This document shows positions 33,967-41,273 of a stretch of 64,000 nt of DNA, piece by piece. Source of the stretch: Pantoea conspicua (GTDB taxonomy: Bacteria; Pseudomonadota; Gammaproteobacteria; Enterobacterales; Enterobacteriaceae); the NCBI RefSeq assembly GCF_002095315.1, contig NZ_MLFN01000001.1, positions 62,001 through 126,000 of the forward strand, written 5' to 3'. The stretch's first letter is position 1. Each line of letters starts with the position of its first letter. The position numbers and the translations under genes are program-made. The notes beneath the pieces were generated by a model. The model ran no database searches, was not told the DNA's origin, and was given only the letters and a program-made list of their open reading frames with translations.

Positions 33967-34614
33967 TTACCCAAACGTCTCTTCCGGCCACTGAGCCTTC
34001 ACCACCTTCCCAATGATGCGGCAGCTGTGATCGCAATCCAGCACCCTATAAGCCGGGTTAAGAGGCACCAGATAGCTAACGCCGCCATCTTTCTCATACT
34101 TCTTGAAGGTCACCTCAGAATCGCCATTTGCTGAGGCAACGCAGAAATCACCTGTCTCAACATCCTCAGCCGGATCAACCAATATGAGCATACCCTCCGG
34201 GAAGCTCGGGCGAACACCCTGAGGGGCTGTCATAGAATGACCCTTTACCTCAAGCCAGAAGGCGTTCTCGCTTGCTTTCTTGGTTGTCGCCACCCATGAC
34301 TTTGCATCGCTCGCGGTATAGCTTCCAACTTCTGAAAAAGGCCCTGCTTGGACAGAGGCGAACAATGGGTATTCATACTGCTTGAAAACAGAGTCGGCCT
34401 CATCACCAAACATGATCATAGCTGGTGATACCCCAAGGGCAGAACCAAGGATTACCGCGTCGTCAGCACTTACCTTACGTGTGCCTAACTCATAATTACC
34501 CAGGCGAGACGGAGCAGCCCAACCGCAAAGTTTGGCTAGCTGTACTTGGCTAAGTCCTTTTGCTTCACGCAGGGACTTGATCCTTTCCCCGATTAATTCA
34601 TGCATTGTTTTCAT
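33967..34614 (-). CDS. cI: CI-type repressor (XRE helix-turn-helix plus S24 peptidase)
   Basis: The 215-residue repressor has an N-terminal helix-turn-helix ([21 protein letters not shown], about residues 20-40) and a C-terminal LexA-like self-cleavage domain with the serine in [20 protein letters not shown] and the lysine in the [10 protein letters not shown] strand. An Ala-Gly cleavage site is likely in SVQAGPF near residue 92. It should bind OL and OR to keep lysogeny and be inactivated by RecA during SOS. A second Met four codons downstream is an alternative start. Confidence 0.93.
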   Translation of the reverse strand: MKTMHELIGERIKSLREAKGLSQVQLAKLCGWAAPSRLGNYELGTRKVSADDAVILGSALGVSPAMIMFGDEADSVFKQYEYPLFASVQAGPFSEVGSYTASDAKSWVATTKKASENAFWLEVKGHSMTAPQGVRPSFPEGMLILVDPAEDVETGDFCVASANGDSEVTFKKYEKDGGVSYLVPLNPAYRVLDCDHSCRIIGKVVKAQWPEETFG

Positions 34615-34626
34615 CCAGTAAATTTA

Positions 34627-34692
34627 CCACAGTTCGTGATTGCACTCCGTACACGAATTGAGGTTGACTGTTAATCACATTTTGTGTGTAAT
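34627..34692 (+). promoter_or_regulatory. pR promoter and OR operators
   Basis: Rightward promoter: TTGACT (34664-34669), 17-bp spacer, TGTAAT (34687-34692). Three operator-like 13-mers lie at 24-bp steps: CCACAGTTCGTGA (34627-34639), ACACGAATTGAGG (34651-34663, degenerate right half) and TCACATTTTGTGT (34675-34687). The last one covers the pR spacer. pRM must read the other way from the same region. Confidence 0.8.
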
Positions 34693-34721
34693 AGTGCTGT
34701 GTTTAATGTTAGGAGGCTGCA

Positions 34722-34940
34722 ATGAACAACATTGCTCAGCAGCGAAAGAAAATCGGAGTTTCGCAAGCTGTCTTGGCTTCAGCTATTGGTTGGGGTCAAT
34801 CCCGTATCGCCAACTATGAACTGAACATCCGTACTCCAAGCTTAAATGACTGCCGAGCAATCATTGATGGCTTAAAAAAATTGGGCTGTAAATGCTCGTT
34901 GGATGAAGTCTTCCCACCGTCCAAAGATAAAGCAGCTTAA
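34722..34940 (+). CDS. cro: Cro-type repressor
   Basis: This 72-residue XRE protein has a helix-turn-helix (ISQ-like VSQAVLASAIGWGQSRIANYE, residues 13-33). It is the first gene from pR and divergent from cI. AGGAGG lies seven bases before the ATG. It should compete with CI at the same operators and commit the phage to lytic growth. Confidence 0.88.
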   Translation: MNNIAQQRKKIGVSQAVLASAIGWGQSRIANYELNIRTPSLNDCRAIIDGLKKLGCKCSLDEVFPPSKDKAA

Positions 34941-34952
34941 GCAGTAATCCAC

Positions 34953-34997
34953 CGCTCTTACACAACGGACATGAAGTCCTACGTCGCTGAAAAGCGA
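34953..34997 (+). promoter_or_regulatory. nutR site: boxA, extra hairpin, boxB
   Basis: CGCTCTTACACA (34953-34964) is identical to lambda boxA. Then come the hairpin GGAC-ATGAA-GTCC (34967-34979) and boxB TCGCT-GAAA-AGCGA (34984-34997). It lies between cro and cII as in lambda. Flanks shared with nutL (ACGG before and CCTACGT after the first hairpin) support a common design. Confidence 0.85.
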
Positions 34998-35084
34998 AAT
35001 CCAAACGAAACAAAAAAAACGTTCGTGGCAATAGCTGCGGCTTTGTCACGTCTAACTACTTAACCAACAAAGGAATGATGTCAC

Positions 35085-35363
35085 ATGGAACTTACAAGCA
35101 CACGCAAGAAGGCCAACGCAATTACCAGCAACATTTTCAACCGCATAGCGATGCGAGGTCAGCGGAAGATTGCTGATGAGTTGGGTGTTGATGAGTCCCA
35201 AATAACACGCTGGAAGAGCAGCATGATCCCGAAGATGTCCATGCTACTGGCGATTCTGGAGTGGGGTGTTGATGACGATGAGCTGGCAAGCCTTGCCAAA
35301 CAGGTAGCCAGATTACTGACAAAAGAAAACGCCCCAAAGAACTGCGAATTCTTTGAGGCGTAA
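35085..35363 (+). CDS. cII: CII transcription activator
   Basis: The 92-residue protein aligns with lambda CII: NRIAMRGQRKIADELGVDES covers the first helices, QITRWKSSMIPKMSMLLAIL the recognition helix and tetramer region, followed by EWGVDDDELASLAKQVARLL. It should activate pRE (for cI) and an int promoter, and its level should be protected by CIII at 30099. AAAGGAATG lies upstream of the ATG. Confidence 0.92.
   Translation: MELTSTRKKANAITSNIFNRIAMRGQRKIADELGVDESQITRWKSSMIPKMSMLLAILEWGVDDDELASLAKQVARLLTKENAPKNCEFFEA
35094..35107 (-). promoter_or_regulatory. CII-binding site of pRE inside cII
   Basis: On the minus strand TTGC-GTGTGC-TTGT lies at codons 4-8 of cII, the same place as the lambda pRE site TTGC-N6-TTGC; only the last base differs. 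A promoter here would read antisense to cII towards cI. Confidence 0.65.
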
Positions 35364-35397
35364 CGCGAAATGACTGGATCAATTCACAGGAGTAATT

Positions 35398-35541
35398 ATG
35401 CCAAAGAAACACGTTATGTACCAGGCGGAATTGCACAAAAACCTTGCCCGAGTCGAATTCTGCAAAGCGTTCAATCCGAAGGTTGCTGAGAAGTTGAGGC
35501 AGATTCTGGATGAACACAAAGCTAAGGAGAAGCGGCAATGA
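35398..35541 (+). CDS. Small basic phage protein between cII and O
   Basis: This 47-residue protein (MPKKHVMYQAELHKNLARVE...) has CAGGAG seven bases upstream and ends ATGA-overlapping the replication gene. It is strongly basic and helical. No function is known. Confidence 0.65.
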   Translation: MPKKHVMYQAELHKNLARVEFCKAFNPKVAEKLRQILDEHKAKEKRQ

Positions 35542-36488
35542 GCAACGTATCAAGTTTAGCCAGAGCCAGAGAGGCTAAAAGGTTCCAGGAGACGCCGCAA
35601 CAGGGCGTTAAGGGGTATGCCTTGCTGCATCGTAAAATCAAGGAGCTTCCCTTCTACAGAACGGATTCTGAAGCTGTTCACCTGTGGATCCACATCATCC
35701 TGTCAGCCAACCATGCGCCTGCACCAGTTAATACCGAGTTCGGTGAAATGCTGGTTAGGCGTGGTGAGTTCATCACCGGGCGAAATACTCTGGCAGCCGA
35801 AACAGGAATCACCGGTGACCGCATTAAGTATCTGCTCAACAAGTTCGAAAAGCTGAGCATGATTAGCCGCATTTCCAATAAGAAATTCACCCGAATTTCG
35901 GTCACAAAATACGACGATTATCAGCCAAATATTGTGCCAACAGAATGCCAACAGAGTGCCAACGCAATGCCGCTAGCACCAAGGGCTGTCGAGGAGGTTG
36001 TGCCAACAGAGTGCCATCAAAGTGCCACAAACAATGAATTAATAACTAATAACTCAATATCTAAAGATATTGAGTGTCCATCTCAAACCGCCGATCAGGA
36101 CGATGATGAAGAAATCAGAATCCCGAGACAGCCAGCCAATCCTGATAAGCCAAAAGCAGTTCGCACCCCATACGAAGACATGGTGAATGCCTACCATGAA
36201 ATCCTGCCGGAAATGTCGGCAGTCGAAATTATTCGTGGAAAACGTAAATCTGCGATGCGCAACTTCTGGCAGCAGTGCAACCGCGAGTACCAGAAGGCCA
36301 AAGGTGTTCCGTTCACGATTGAGAACTGGCGGAACTATCTCGAATACATCGCTTCGAACTGCACCTGGATGATGCAGGAAAGGCCAAACGGCAAGGGTGG
36401 ATTTTGGGCAGCCAAGAATCTGGACTATCTAGTGACGGATGAGTGCTACACGAAGGTGAAGGAGCAGCGCGCAAATGACAGGAAATAA
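35538..36488 (+). CDS. O-like replication initiator
   Basis: The 316-residue protein has an N-terminal winged-helix domain (LLHRKIKELPFYRTDSEAVH, then a RRGEFITGRNTLAAETGITG recognition region) as in phage initiators that bind the origin. A linker encoded by tandem repeats follows, then a C-terminal domain (RKSAMRNFWQQCNREYQKAK) likely to contact the helicase. The origin lies inside its own gene. It overlaps the helicase gene by 14 bp. Confidence 0.85.
   Translation: MSNVSSLARAREAKRFQETPQQGVKGYALLHRKIKELPFYRTDSEAVHLWIHIILSANHAPAPVNTEFGEMLVRRGEFITGRNTLAAETGITGDRIKYLLNKFEKLSMISRISNKKFTRISVTKYDDYQPNIVPTECQQSANAMPLAPRAVEEVVPTECHQSATNNELITNNSISKDIECPSQTADQDDDEEIRIPRQPANPDKPKAVRTPYEDMVNAYHEILPEMSAVEIIRGKRKSAMRNFWQQCNREYQKAKGVPFTIENWRNYLEYIASNCTWMMQERPNGKGGFWAAKNLDYLVTDECYTKVKEQRANDRK
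35935..36075 (+). other. Phage replication origin: 11-bp iterons, AT-rich tract, palindrome
   Basis: Seven units beginning TGCC lie on an 11-bp grid at 35935, 35946, 35957, 35968, then 36001, 36012 and 36023; the gap between the clusters is exactly three units. The consensus is TGCCAACAGAG. An AT-rich tract (36030-36075) follows, ending in a palindrome with 11-bp arms, ACTCAATATCT-AA-AGATATTGAGT (36052-36075). Iterons within an O gene followed by AT-rich DNA match the lambda ori plan. Confidence 0.8.
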
Positions 36489-37902
36489 CTTCGTACCTCC
36501 AAACAGCATCGATGCGGAGCAGTGTGTAATCGGCAGCATCCTGAATGACAGCCAGAGCGACAAATGCCAGATGGTGCTGGCCACGCTGAAGCCAGATGCG
36601 TTCTACAGCCGCTCACATCAGGAAATCTGGTCTGAAGCTGTGACGCTTAACCGACGCAAAATTACCGTGGACATCCTGACGCTGTCACAGGCGCTGGAGC
36701 AAGGCGGGAAGCTGGAGCAGCTAGGTGGTTTCGGCTATCTGGCTGAGATGGTTAAAAACACACCCAGCTCCGCAAACGTCGTGAACTACGCCTCAGTCGT
36801 GAAAGACCGGGCTTCTGACCGCATGTGGATCCGCCAGTCAAACGAGGTGGCCAGCCTGTTCAGCTCCCGCAACGGCATGACCACTGAGCAGAAGGTTGAA
36901 GCCGCTCAGGCTTTGCTGGCAGAGGCTGTAGACAGCACTGCTACCGGCAACAAAAAGGGACTTCGTCGCATAGACGACATTGCAGCTAAATGGACAGCAA
37001 TGGTCGAAAACCGGTTTAACGATCCGGATGCGCATCGCGGCCTGACTACTGGCATTCGTGACCTCGACAAGCTACTGGCACCGAAGCATGTCATGCGCGG
37101 ATCCCTGTTCGTTATTGGCGCAAGGCCAAAAATGGGTAAAACCACGGTGCTGACCGAAATCGCTTTGCATGTCGCAGACGTTGAAAACCTGCCTGTGGCC
37201 ATGTTCAGCCTTGAGATGCCTGAAGAGCAAATCTTCGAGCGCATGCTTGGCCAGTCATCACACGTCAATACCGATATGTTCTATGCACAAGAAAAATCGG
37301 GCCCGAGCGAGGATGAAGACTGGAATAGGGTTTACGCAGCGATGGCCAGAATGAGCGACCGGCCAAACATCTGGATTGACGATAACCCCGGCATGACGCT
37401 GGCCCACATTCAGGCAGAGTGCCGCAAGCTGAAGCGAAATAACAAGCGTATCGGCATGATTGGCATCGACTACCTGACACTGATGAGCACTGAAGCTTCA
37501 GAAACCAACGCTCTGGCATTCGGCAAGATTACCAAGGCACTGAAGAACCTGGCCAAGGAGCTGGACACGGTAATCATCCTCCTGACCCAGTTAAACCGTA
37601 ATCTGGAAGAGCGAGCCAATAAGCGCCCTATGGCCAGCGATTCGCGCGATACCGGTCAGATTGAACAGGACTGTGATTACTGGATGGCCATCTACAAGGA
37701 AAACGTTTACGACGAGAACGCGGATCCGACGCTAACTGAGCTTATCCTCCGGCTGAACCGCCACGGCAAAACCGGAACGGTTTACGTTGACCAAAAAGAC
37801 GTAGCTCTTTTCCCATGCGACCAAAAACAGGCAGTGGAAGAGCGAGCAGAGCGCAAATCCCGCAAAGTGACCAAGCAACTAAAACAGGTAGAGGGTTTCT
37901 GA
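36475..37902 (+). CDS. DnaB-family replicative helicase (P22 gp12 type)
   Basis: This 475-residue helicase has the DnaB N-terminal domain (IDAEQCVIGSILND) and the RecA-like motor with Walker A IGARPKMGKTT (near residue 218), Walker B MIGIDYLTLM and the arginine-finger region LELILRLNRHGKTG. Phages with such a gene supply their own hexameric helicase rather than loading the host DnaB with a P protein. It follows the O-like initiator with an overlap. Confidence 0.93.
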   Translation: MTGNNFVPPNSIDAEQCVIGSILNDSQSDKCQMVLATLKPDAFYSRSHQEIWSEAVTLNRRKITVDILTLSQALEQGGKLEQLGGFGYLAEMVKNTPSSANVVNYASVVKDRASDRMWIRQSNEVASLFSSRNGMTTEQKVEAAQALLAEAVDSTATGNKKGLRRIDDIAAKWTAMVENRFNDPDAHRGLTTGIRDLDKLLAPKHVMRGSLFVIGARPKMGKTTVLTEIALHVADVENLPVAMFSLEMPEEQIFERMLGQSSHVNTDMFYAQEKSGPSEDEDWNRVYAAMARMSDRPNIWIDDNPGMTLAHIQAECRKLKRNNKRIGMIGIDYLTLMSTEASETNALAFGKITKALKNLAKELDTVIILLTQLNRNLEERANKRPMASDSRDTGQIEQDCDYWMAIYKENVYDENADPTLTELILRLNRHGKTGTVYVDQKDVALFPCDQKQAVEERAERKSRKVTKQLKQVEGF

Positions 37903-38156
37903 TGAAAACACATCTCGAGCAGTACATGGCGCACCGCGCGGAGCTGGCCAAAAAGGTTTATCTGGAAGACGGATTCGTTGTGCTCAACACAGGCAACACC
38001 ACCTATGAAATCGCAGTAAACAGGCTGCACAGCCATGAAAGCCTTGCTAACTGGGCATTTCACCTGACCGAAAAGACATGGATGGATATGGACATGATGC
38101 GCGAGTTTTTGCGCGTGGCCAGCGTGGCTGCAAACCTTCCACTGGAGGGCGTGTAA
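37902..38156 (+). CDS. Phage protein of unknown function
   Basis: The ATG at 37902 overlaps the helicase stop (TGATG), giving 84 residues (MKTHLEQYMAHRAELAKK start). The segment NRLHSHESLANWAFHLTEKTWMD is shared by hypothetical nin-region proteins. Function is unknown. Confidence 0.65.
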   Translation: MKTHLEQYMAHRAELAKKVYLEDGFVVLNTGNTTYEIAVNRLHSHESLANWAFHLTEKTWMDMDMMREFLRVASVAANLPLEGV

Positions 38157-38387
38157 ATGTCCATCATCGATAGCGCAATGAAGCTGACCGAACTCACGAA
38201 GCAAGGCGCGAATTATCGCGGGTTATGCCCATTCCATGACGAAAGCACCCCGTCTTTCGTGGTGCGCCCACAGAACAACGACTTTATCTGCTTTGGATGC
38301 GGCAAGTCAGGCGGTGAAATCGAACTGGCACAATTCGAGCGCGATTCGCGTTCCGACAAAGGCGGCAAAAAGGGTGGGGGATTTTGA
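38157..38387 (+). CDS. Stand-alone CHC2 zinc-finger protein (primase-like)
   Basis: The 76-residue protein carries a DnaG-type zinc-binding domain: GLCPFHDESTPSFVV (C-x2-H) followed by FICFGCGKSGGEIE (C-x2-C). The catalytic TOPRIM domain of primase is absent. It may recruit template or primase to the helicase encoded two genes upstream. The C-terminus is glycine/lysine-rich. Confidence 0.8.
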   Translation: MSIIDSAMKLTELTKQGANYRGLCPFHDESTPSFVVRPQNNDFICFGCGKSGGEIELAQFERDSRSDKGGKKGGGF

Positions 38388-38388
38388 T

Positions 38389-38598
38389 ATGAGCAAAGAA
38401 TTACCGACAGTTGTGGCCGAGAATTTCATGACCATCGCTCCAGAACTAACGATCAAAGTTGTTGTGCTTAGTAACGGGCAGCGAATCATACCCGAGGAAG
38501 ACATGAAGCGGGCTTGTGAATGGCTGGGTATAGACCTCAGCAGCCTTGAAGCAGAGTCATTATTTCAGGAGCAGGGCAATGAAAAAGCTAACAGCTGA
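38389..38598 (+). CDS. Small phage protein
   Basis: The ATG at 38389 gives 69 residues (MSKELPTVVAENFMTIAPEL...), acidic and helical, overlapping the following gene by 20 bp. No family is recognised. Confidence 0.55.
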   Translation: MSKELPTVVAENFMTIAPELTIKVVVLSNGQRIIPEEDMKRACEWLGIDLSSLEAESLFQEQGNEKANS

Positions 38599-38923
38599 AC
38601 GCTGCAAACAACGCATCATTGATTTGCAGTTTAAGCGTGACAACCAAGGCATGAGCAATCAGATGTATGACTATCTGGACGCCCTTGAGATTGCACTCCC
38701 CATACTGGAGCAGCAGGAGCGGGGGGAGGGTGAGTGGATTGAGTGGGAAGGAAGAGAAATTCCTGGAGCCGTAAAAGGCCGAGTCGTCCAGGTTCGTTAT
38801 GCAACTGGCGAGATAGAAACTGAATATAGCGGATTCCTCAACTGGGGAAATGGCAGCGGTAAGCTTGTTTGCGCCTACCGCATCATCCCGGATCAGCCCA
38901 CCAATCAGAACGGAGAGCAGTGA
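38579..38923 (+). CDS. Phage protein of unknown function
   Basis: The ATG at 38579 (MKKLTAERCKQRIIDLQFKR) follows AGGAGCAGGG and gives 114 residues. The N-terminal half (YDYLDALEIALPILEQQERG) is a recurrent module of phage nin-region and early proteins. The C-terminal half appears as beta strands. Function is unknown. Confidence 0.65.
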   Translation: MKKLTAERCKQRIIDLQFKRDNQGMSNQMYDYLDALEIALPILEQQERGEGEWIEWEGREIPGAVKGRVVQVRYATGEIETEYSGFLNWGNGSGKLVCAYRIIPDQPTNQNGEQ

Positions 38924-38924
38924 T

Positions 38925-39206
38925 ATGTGGTTAAAGCGAGCGATATTGAATCAAAAGGAATACCAGTCATTCACATGGTGGGAAAGCTTTATGGCGGGTC
39001 ATATTAGTATTGGTCCTCTGACCATCTATGGCGAAAACGCTATGCATTGGGCGGTAAATATCCGAACCAAAAGATGGGGATATATTTGCTTCCGGTTGCC
39101 CGTGCGTTGCTTTGGCCGATGGTGGCCACTTTATTTCTACACATCGCCAAACGGAACTCCGGCATCTTCCACTTTCTGTATTCCAAATAGCCACAAGGTG
39201 CGCTGA
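38925..39206 (+). CDS. Aromatic-rich phage protein
   Basis: The ATG at 38925 gives 93 residues rich in Trp, Tyr and Phe (YQSFTWWESFMAGH; WGYICFRLPVRCFGRWWPLY). A related layout occurs in other lambdoid nin regions as an unnamed protein. It overlaps the next gene as TGATG. Confidence 0.6.
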   Translation: MWLKRAILNQKEYQSFTWWESFMAGHISIGPLTIYGENAMHWAVNIRTKRWGYICFRLPVRCFGRWWPLYFYTSPNGTPASSTFCIPNSHKVR

Positions 39207-39406
39207 TGAACAACGTAATCCCCTTAAAGCGCTCTGAGCACGTCATATCAGACGCTGAACTGGATAAGCTGGCAATCGACATCAGTCGCTTCGCCCAGAA
39301 GCACGCAGGAACACTTAGCCTGAGTCATGGTGTCAGGAAATTACTTAGCGACGCATTAAAGCGAGATAAACGCGATGGAGAAACAAACCTACATCCTGCG
39401 GGATAA
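39206..39406 (+). CDS. Small phage protein
   Basis: The 66-residue protein (MNNVIPLKRSEHVISDAELD...) has a predicted helical core and a basic end. It is coupled to the previous gene through TGATG and overlaps ninB by 32 bp. No function known. Confidence 0.55.
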   Translation: MNNVIPLKRSEHVISDAELDKLAIDISRFAQKHAGTLSLSHGVRKLLSDALKRDKRDGETNLHPAG

Positions 39407-39806
39407 CCGAATACGGCAAAACTGTGTAGAAGCCATCCAGCAGATATCAGCGAATAACCAGACCCCTCTCGTAGTAACCATCTCTGAACGAACCAGAACC
39501 CTCGAACAAAACGCTCTCTTATGGGCTTGCCTGCATGACGTATCAGAGCAGGTTATCTGGCATGGGCGGAAGCTGGCTCCGGAGAGCTGGAAGCACCTGT
39601 TTAGCGCGAGCCTGAACGGACAGGAGGCGGTGCCGAATCTGGCGGGGAATGGCTTTGTAGTCCTCGGTAAATCAACAAGCAAAATGCGCGTCAGTGAGAT
39701 GCGTGACCTCATCACTCTAATCCACAGCTTCGGCATTGAGCACGACGTCAGATTTAGCGACGAGTCAGCGCGTGCGGCTGAATGGGCTAACCGCTTCGGA
39801 AAATAA
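39375..39806 (+). CDS. ninB: NinB recombination protein
   Basis: The 143-residue protein shows the NinB (Orf) signature: TRTLEQNALLWACLHDVSEQ near residue 41, WKHLFSASLNGQE and STSKMRVSEMRDLITLIHSFG. Lambda Orf binds single-stranded DNA and SSB and can replace RecFOR functions. Its position in the nin region is as in lambda. Confidence 0.9.
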   Translation: MEKQTYILRDNRIRQNCVEAIQQISANNQTPLVVTISERTRTLEQNALLWACLHDVSEQVIWHGRKLAPESWKHLFSASLNGQEAVPNLAGNGFVVLGKSTSKMRVSEMRDLITLIHSFGIEHDVRFSDESARAAEWANRFGK

Positions 39807-39807
39807 C

Positions 39808-40002
39808 ATGACCCCCTTTACTGAAATTGGCGCAGCTATCGAAGAGGCTGCGTGGCTTGCTCACGTCCATAACAAACCTCACTGCGTATACCAGCGCTTT
39901 GACGGGCTGATGGAAGTGACGCCAGAGAACCCCGACCGAAACCCGATGTACACAACCGGCGCGCCCGGTGTCGTGACTACCGAATACAGGAGTGCAGCAT
40001 GA
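39808..40002 (+). CDS. Small phage protein
   Basis: The ATG at 39808 gives 64 residues (MTPFTEIGAAIEEAAWLAHV...). The sequence has a short helix followed by strands and a VYQRFDGLMEVTP segment. It couples to the next gene by ATGA. Unknown function. Confidence 0.6.
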   Translation: MTPFTEIGAAIEEAAWLAHVHNKPHCVYQRFDGLMEVTPENPDRNPMYTTGAPGVVTTEYRSAA

Positions 40003-40205
40003 GAAATACATGGAGCCGCGACCATCTCGACATTCTGACTCGCGATTACGCAAACGCATCAACAGAACTGCTGGCAATCATGTTCGACAAGCCACGTCAG
40101 CAGGTAACCAACAAAGCACGTGAACTTGGACTGAAGAAATCACCGGAATTCCTGGAAGTAGTTCGTGCAGCAACTGGTGCGATAAGGTGGCGTAATCATG
40201 CGTGA
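39999..40205 (+). CDS. Small helix-turn-helix-like phage protein
   Basis: The 68-residue basic protein reads like a Myb/GcrA-type DNA-binding domain: RNTWSRDHLDILTRDYANAS, then LLAIMFDKPRQQVTNKAREL. Such proteins occur in nin regions of many lambdoid phages. Its target is unknown. Confidence 0.65.
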   Translation: MRNTWSRDHLDILTRDYANASTELLAIMFDKPRQQVTNKARELGLKKSPEFLEVVRAATGAIRWRNHA

Positions 40206-40401
40206 AACCTGGTTCACTCACCCCGACCCGATAGACACAAAAACAGCAGATGAGCTGATAGCCAGTTACAAATCACGAAATATCCAGGCCAAAAAGTGCC
40301 TTGCATTTGACCCACGCCTCTGGCTGGTCAGCGCGCTGCTGCCTGAGTTCCGGAACGAGCCAATACCGAGCAGGCAGTATAAAAACCCAATGTGGAGCTG
40401 A
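40198..40401 (+). CDS. Small phage protein of the nin region
   Basis: The protein has 67 residues (MRETWFTHPDPIDTKTADEL...), overlapping the upstream gene by 8 bp. No recognised domain. Confidence 0.55.
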   Translation: MRETWFTHPDPIDTKTADELIASYKSRNIQAKKCLAFDPRLWLVSALLPEFRNEPIPSRQYKNPMWS

Positions 40402-40403
40402 AG

Positions 40404-40715
40404 ATGAATTACGCAGAAATGACTGATTTTGAAATCAACAAAGCAGTTGCGGCGACATGCCTGGGTGAGTGGTATGACAACGGGACATGCATAGTTAAAT
40501 GCGATGACGATGACCGCAGTATTTTCAATCCATGCAACTCATGGTCTGATGCCGGTCCGATTATCGAGAAAGAAAACGTTAGCCTGACCTGCCACCAAAG
40601 TCGTGATGAGTGGGCCGCAATATTTAACAGGCATTGTATGTCTGCAAATCAGAATCCCCTTCGTGCTGCAATGGAATGCTTCCTGATGAAAAAGGAGCGA
40701 GAAAATGCCGCGTGA
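40404..40715 (+). CDS. NinX/DUF2591-like protein
   Basis: The ATG at 40404 has GGAGCTGAAG upstream and gives 103 residues. It begins MNYAEMTDFEINKAVA, as DUF2591 proteins do, with a mid segment FNPCNSWSDAGPIIEKENVS that fits the family's NPxxxxxDAWPII motif. Function of the family is unknown. Confidence 0.8.
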   Translation: MNYAEMTDFEINKAVAATCLGEWYDNGTCIVKCDDDDRSIFNPCNSWSDAGPIIEKENVSLTCHQSRDEWAAIFNRHCMSANQNPLRAAMECFLMKKERENAA

Positions 40716-40983
40716 ACGCTGCTGCCGCTGTCACATAACACTCACCTCAGAAGACAAGTATCACTACTCCATAAGCTGCGAGCAGTGCGAATGCGATATC
40801 GAATGGGAGAACCATGAGCGAGATAACCCAATCAAGTCAGCCTACTGGCGATGGAGAGCAGTGTGTTTCTGCCTGCGCTGGCTGTGGTGCTCTATTGCTG
40901 GATACCGAAGTCTACGCCTGTGGCTCATGCCTCGACCTGTGGCTTCTGGCCGATCCGAACTTCGCCATGACAGGAGAAAGTGA
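40705..40983 (+). CDS. Cysteine-rich zinc-finger protein, C-terminal half doubtful
   Basis: The 92-residue frame starts MPRERCCRCHITLTSEDKY, and CEQCEC follows, suggesting a zinc finger in the first 45 residues. From about residue 37 the DNA also encodes the NinF-like gene in another frame, so the Trp/Arg-rich C-terminus may be a by-product. Its start overlaps the end of the DUF2591 gene. Confidence 0.5.
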   Translation: MPRERCCRCHITLTSEDKYHYSISCEQCECDIEWENHERDNPIKSAYWRWRAVCFCLRWLWCSIAGYRSLRLWLMPRPVASGRSELRHDRRK

Positions 40984-40990
40984 TGGCTAA
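40814..40990 (+). CDS. ninF: NinF-like zinc-ribbon protein
   Basis: A 58-residue frame (MSEITQSSQPTGDGEQCVS start) contains CAGCGALLLDTEVYACGSC, a zinc ribbon, and ends LLADPNFAMTGESDG. Lambda NinF has the same cysteine spacing and the ending LMSDPNSS...EEEDDG. It lies immediately before the ybcO homologue. Function is unknown. Confidence 0.75.
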   Translation: MSEITQSSQPTGDGEQCVSACAGCGALLLDTEVYACGSCLDLWLLADPNFAMTGESDG

Positions 40991-41273
40991 CTTACGCAAA
41001 GAGGCGCGGGGCAGGGAATGCCAGGTCAGGCTGCCGGGCATATGTAACGGCAATTCTGAAACAGTCGTACTCGCGCATTACCGCATGGTTGGTATCTGTG
41101 GAACCGGAATGAAGCCTGATGACCTGTTTGGCGCATGGGCCTGCTCAGGTTGCCATGATGAAATAGACCGGCGCACACGCCGTTGTGACGTCACTGAGGC
41201 GCGCATAGCCCACCTTGAGGGTGTCATACGCACACAGGACGCTCTGCTTAGGGAAGGTAAGGTGAAACGATGA
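40983..41273 (+). CDS. ybcO: YbcO/DUF1364-type putative nuclease
   Basis: The ATG at 40983, with AGGAG upstream, gives 96 residues, the same length as E. coli DLP12 YbcO. LRKEARGRECQVRLPGICNG at the start and AHYRMVG...WACSGCHDEIDRRTR are the family hallmarks, with an HNH-like Cys/His metal site. It probably acts on branched or recombining DNA together with the rusA gene that follows. Confidence 0.88.
   Translation: MANLRKEARGRECQVRLPGICNGNSETVVLAHYRMVGICGTGMKPDDLFGAWACSGCHDEIDRRTRRCDVTEARIAHLEGVIRTQDALLREGKVKR

Noticed and set aside
35934-36033. CRISPR array
   Set aside because: The repeats are 11 bp, direct and without spacers, lie inside an initiator gene and fit an origin. No other repeat-spacer pattern was seen in the window.
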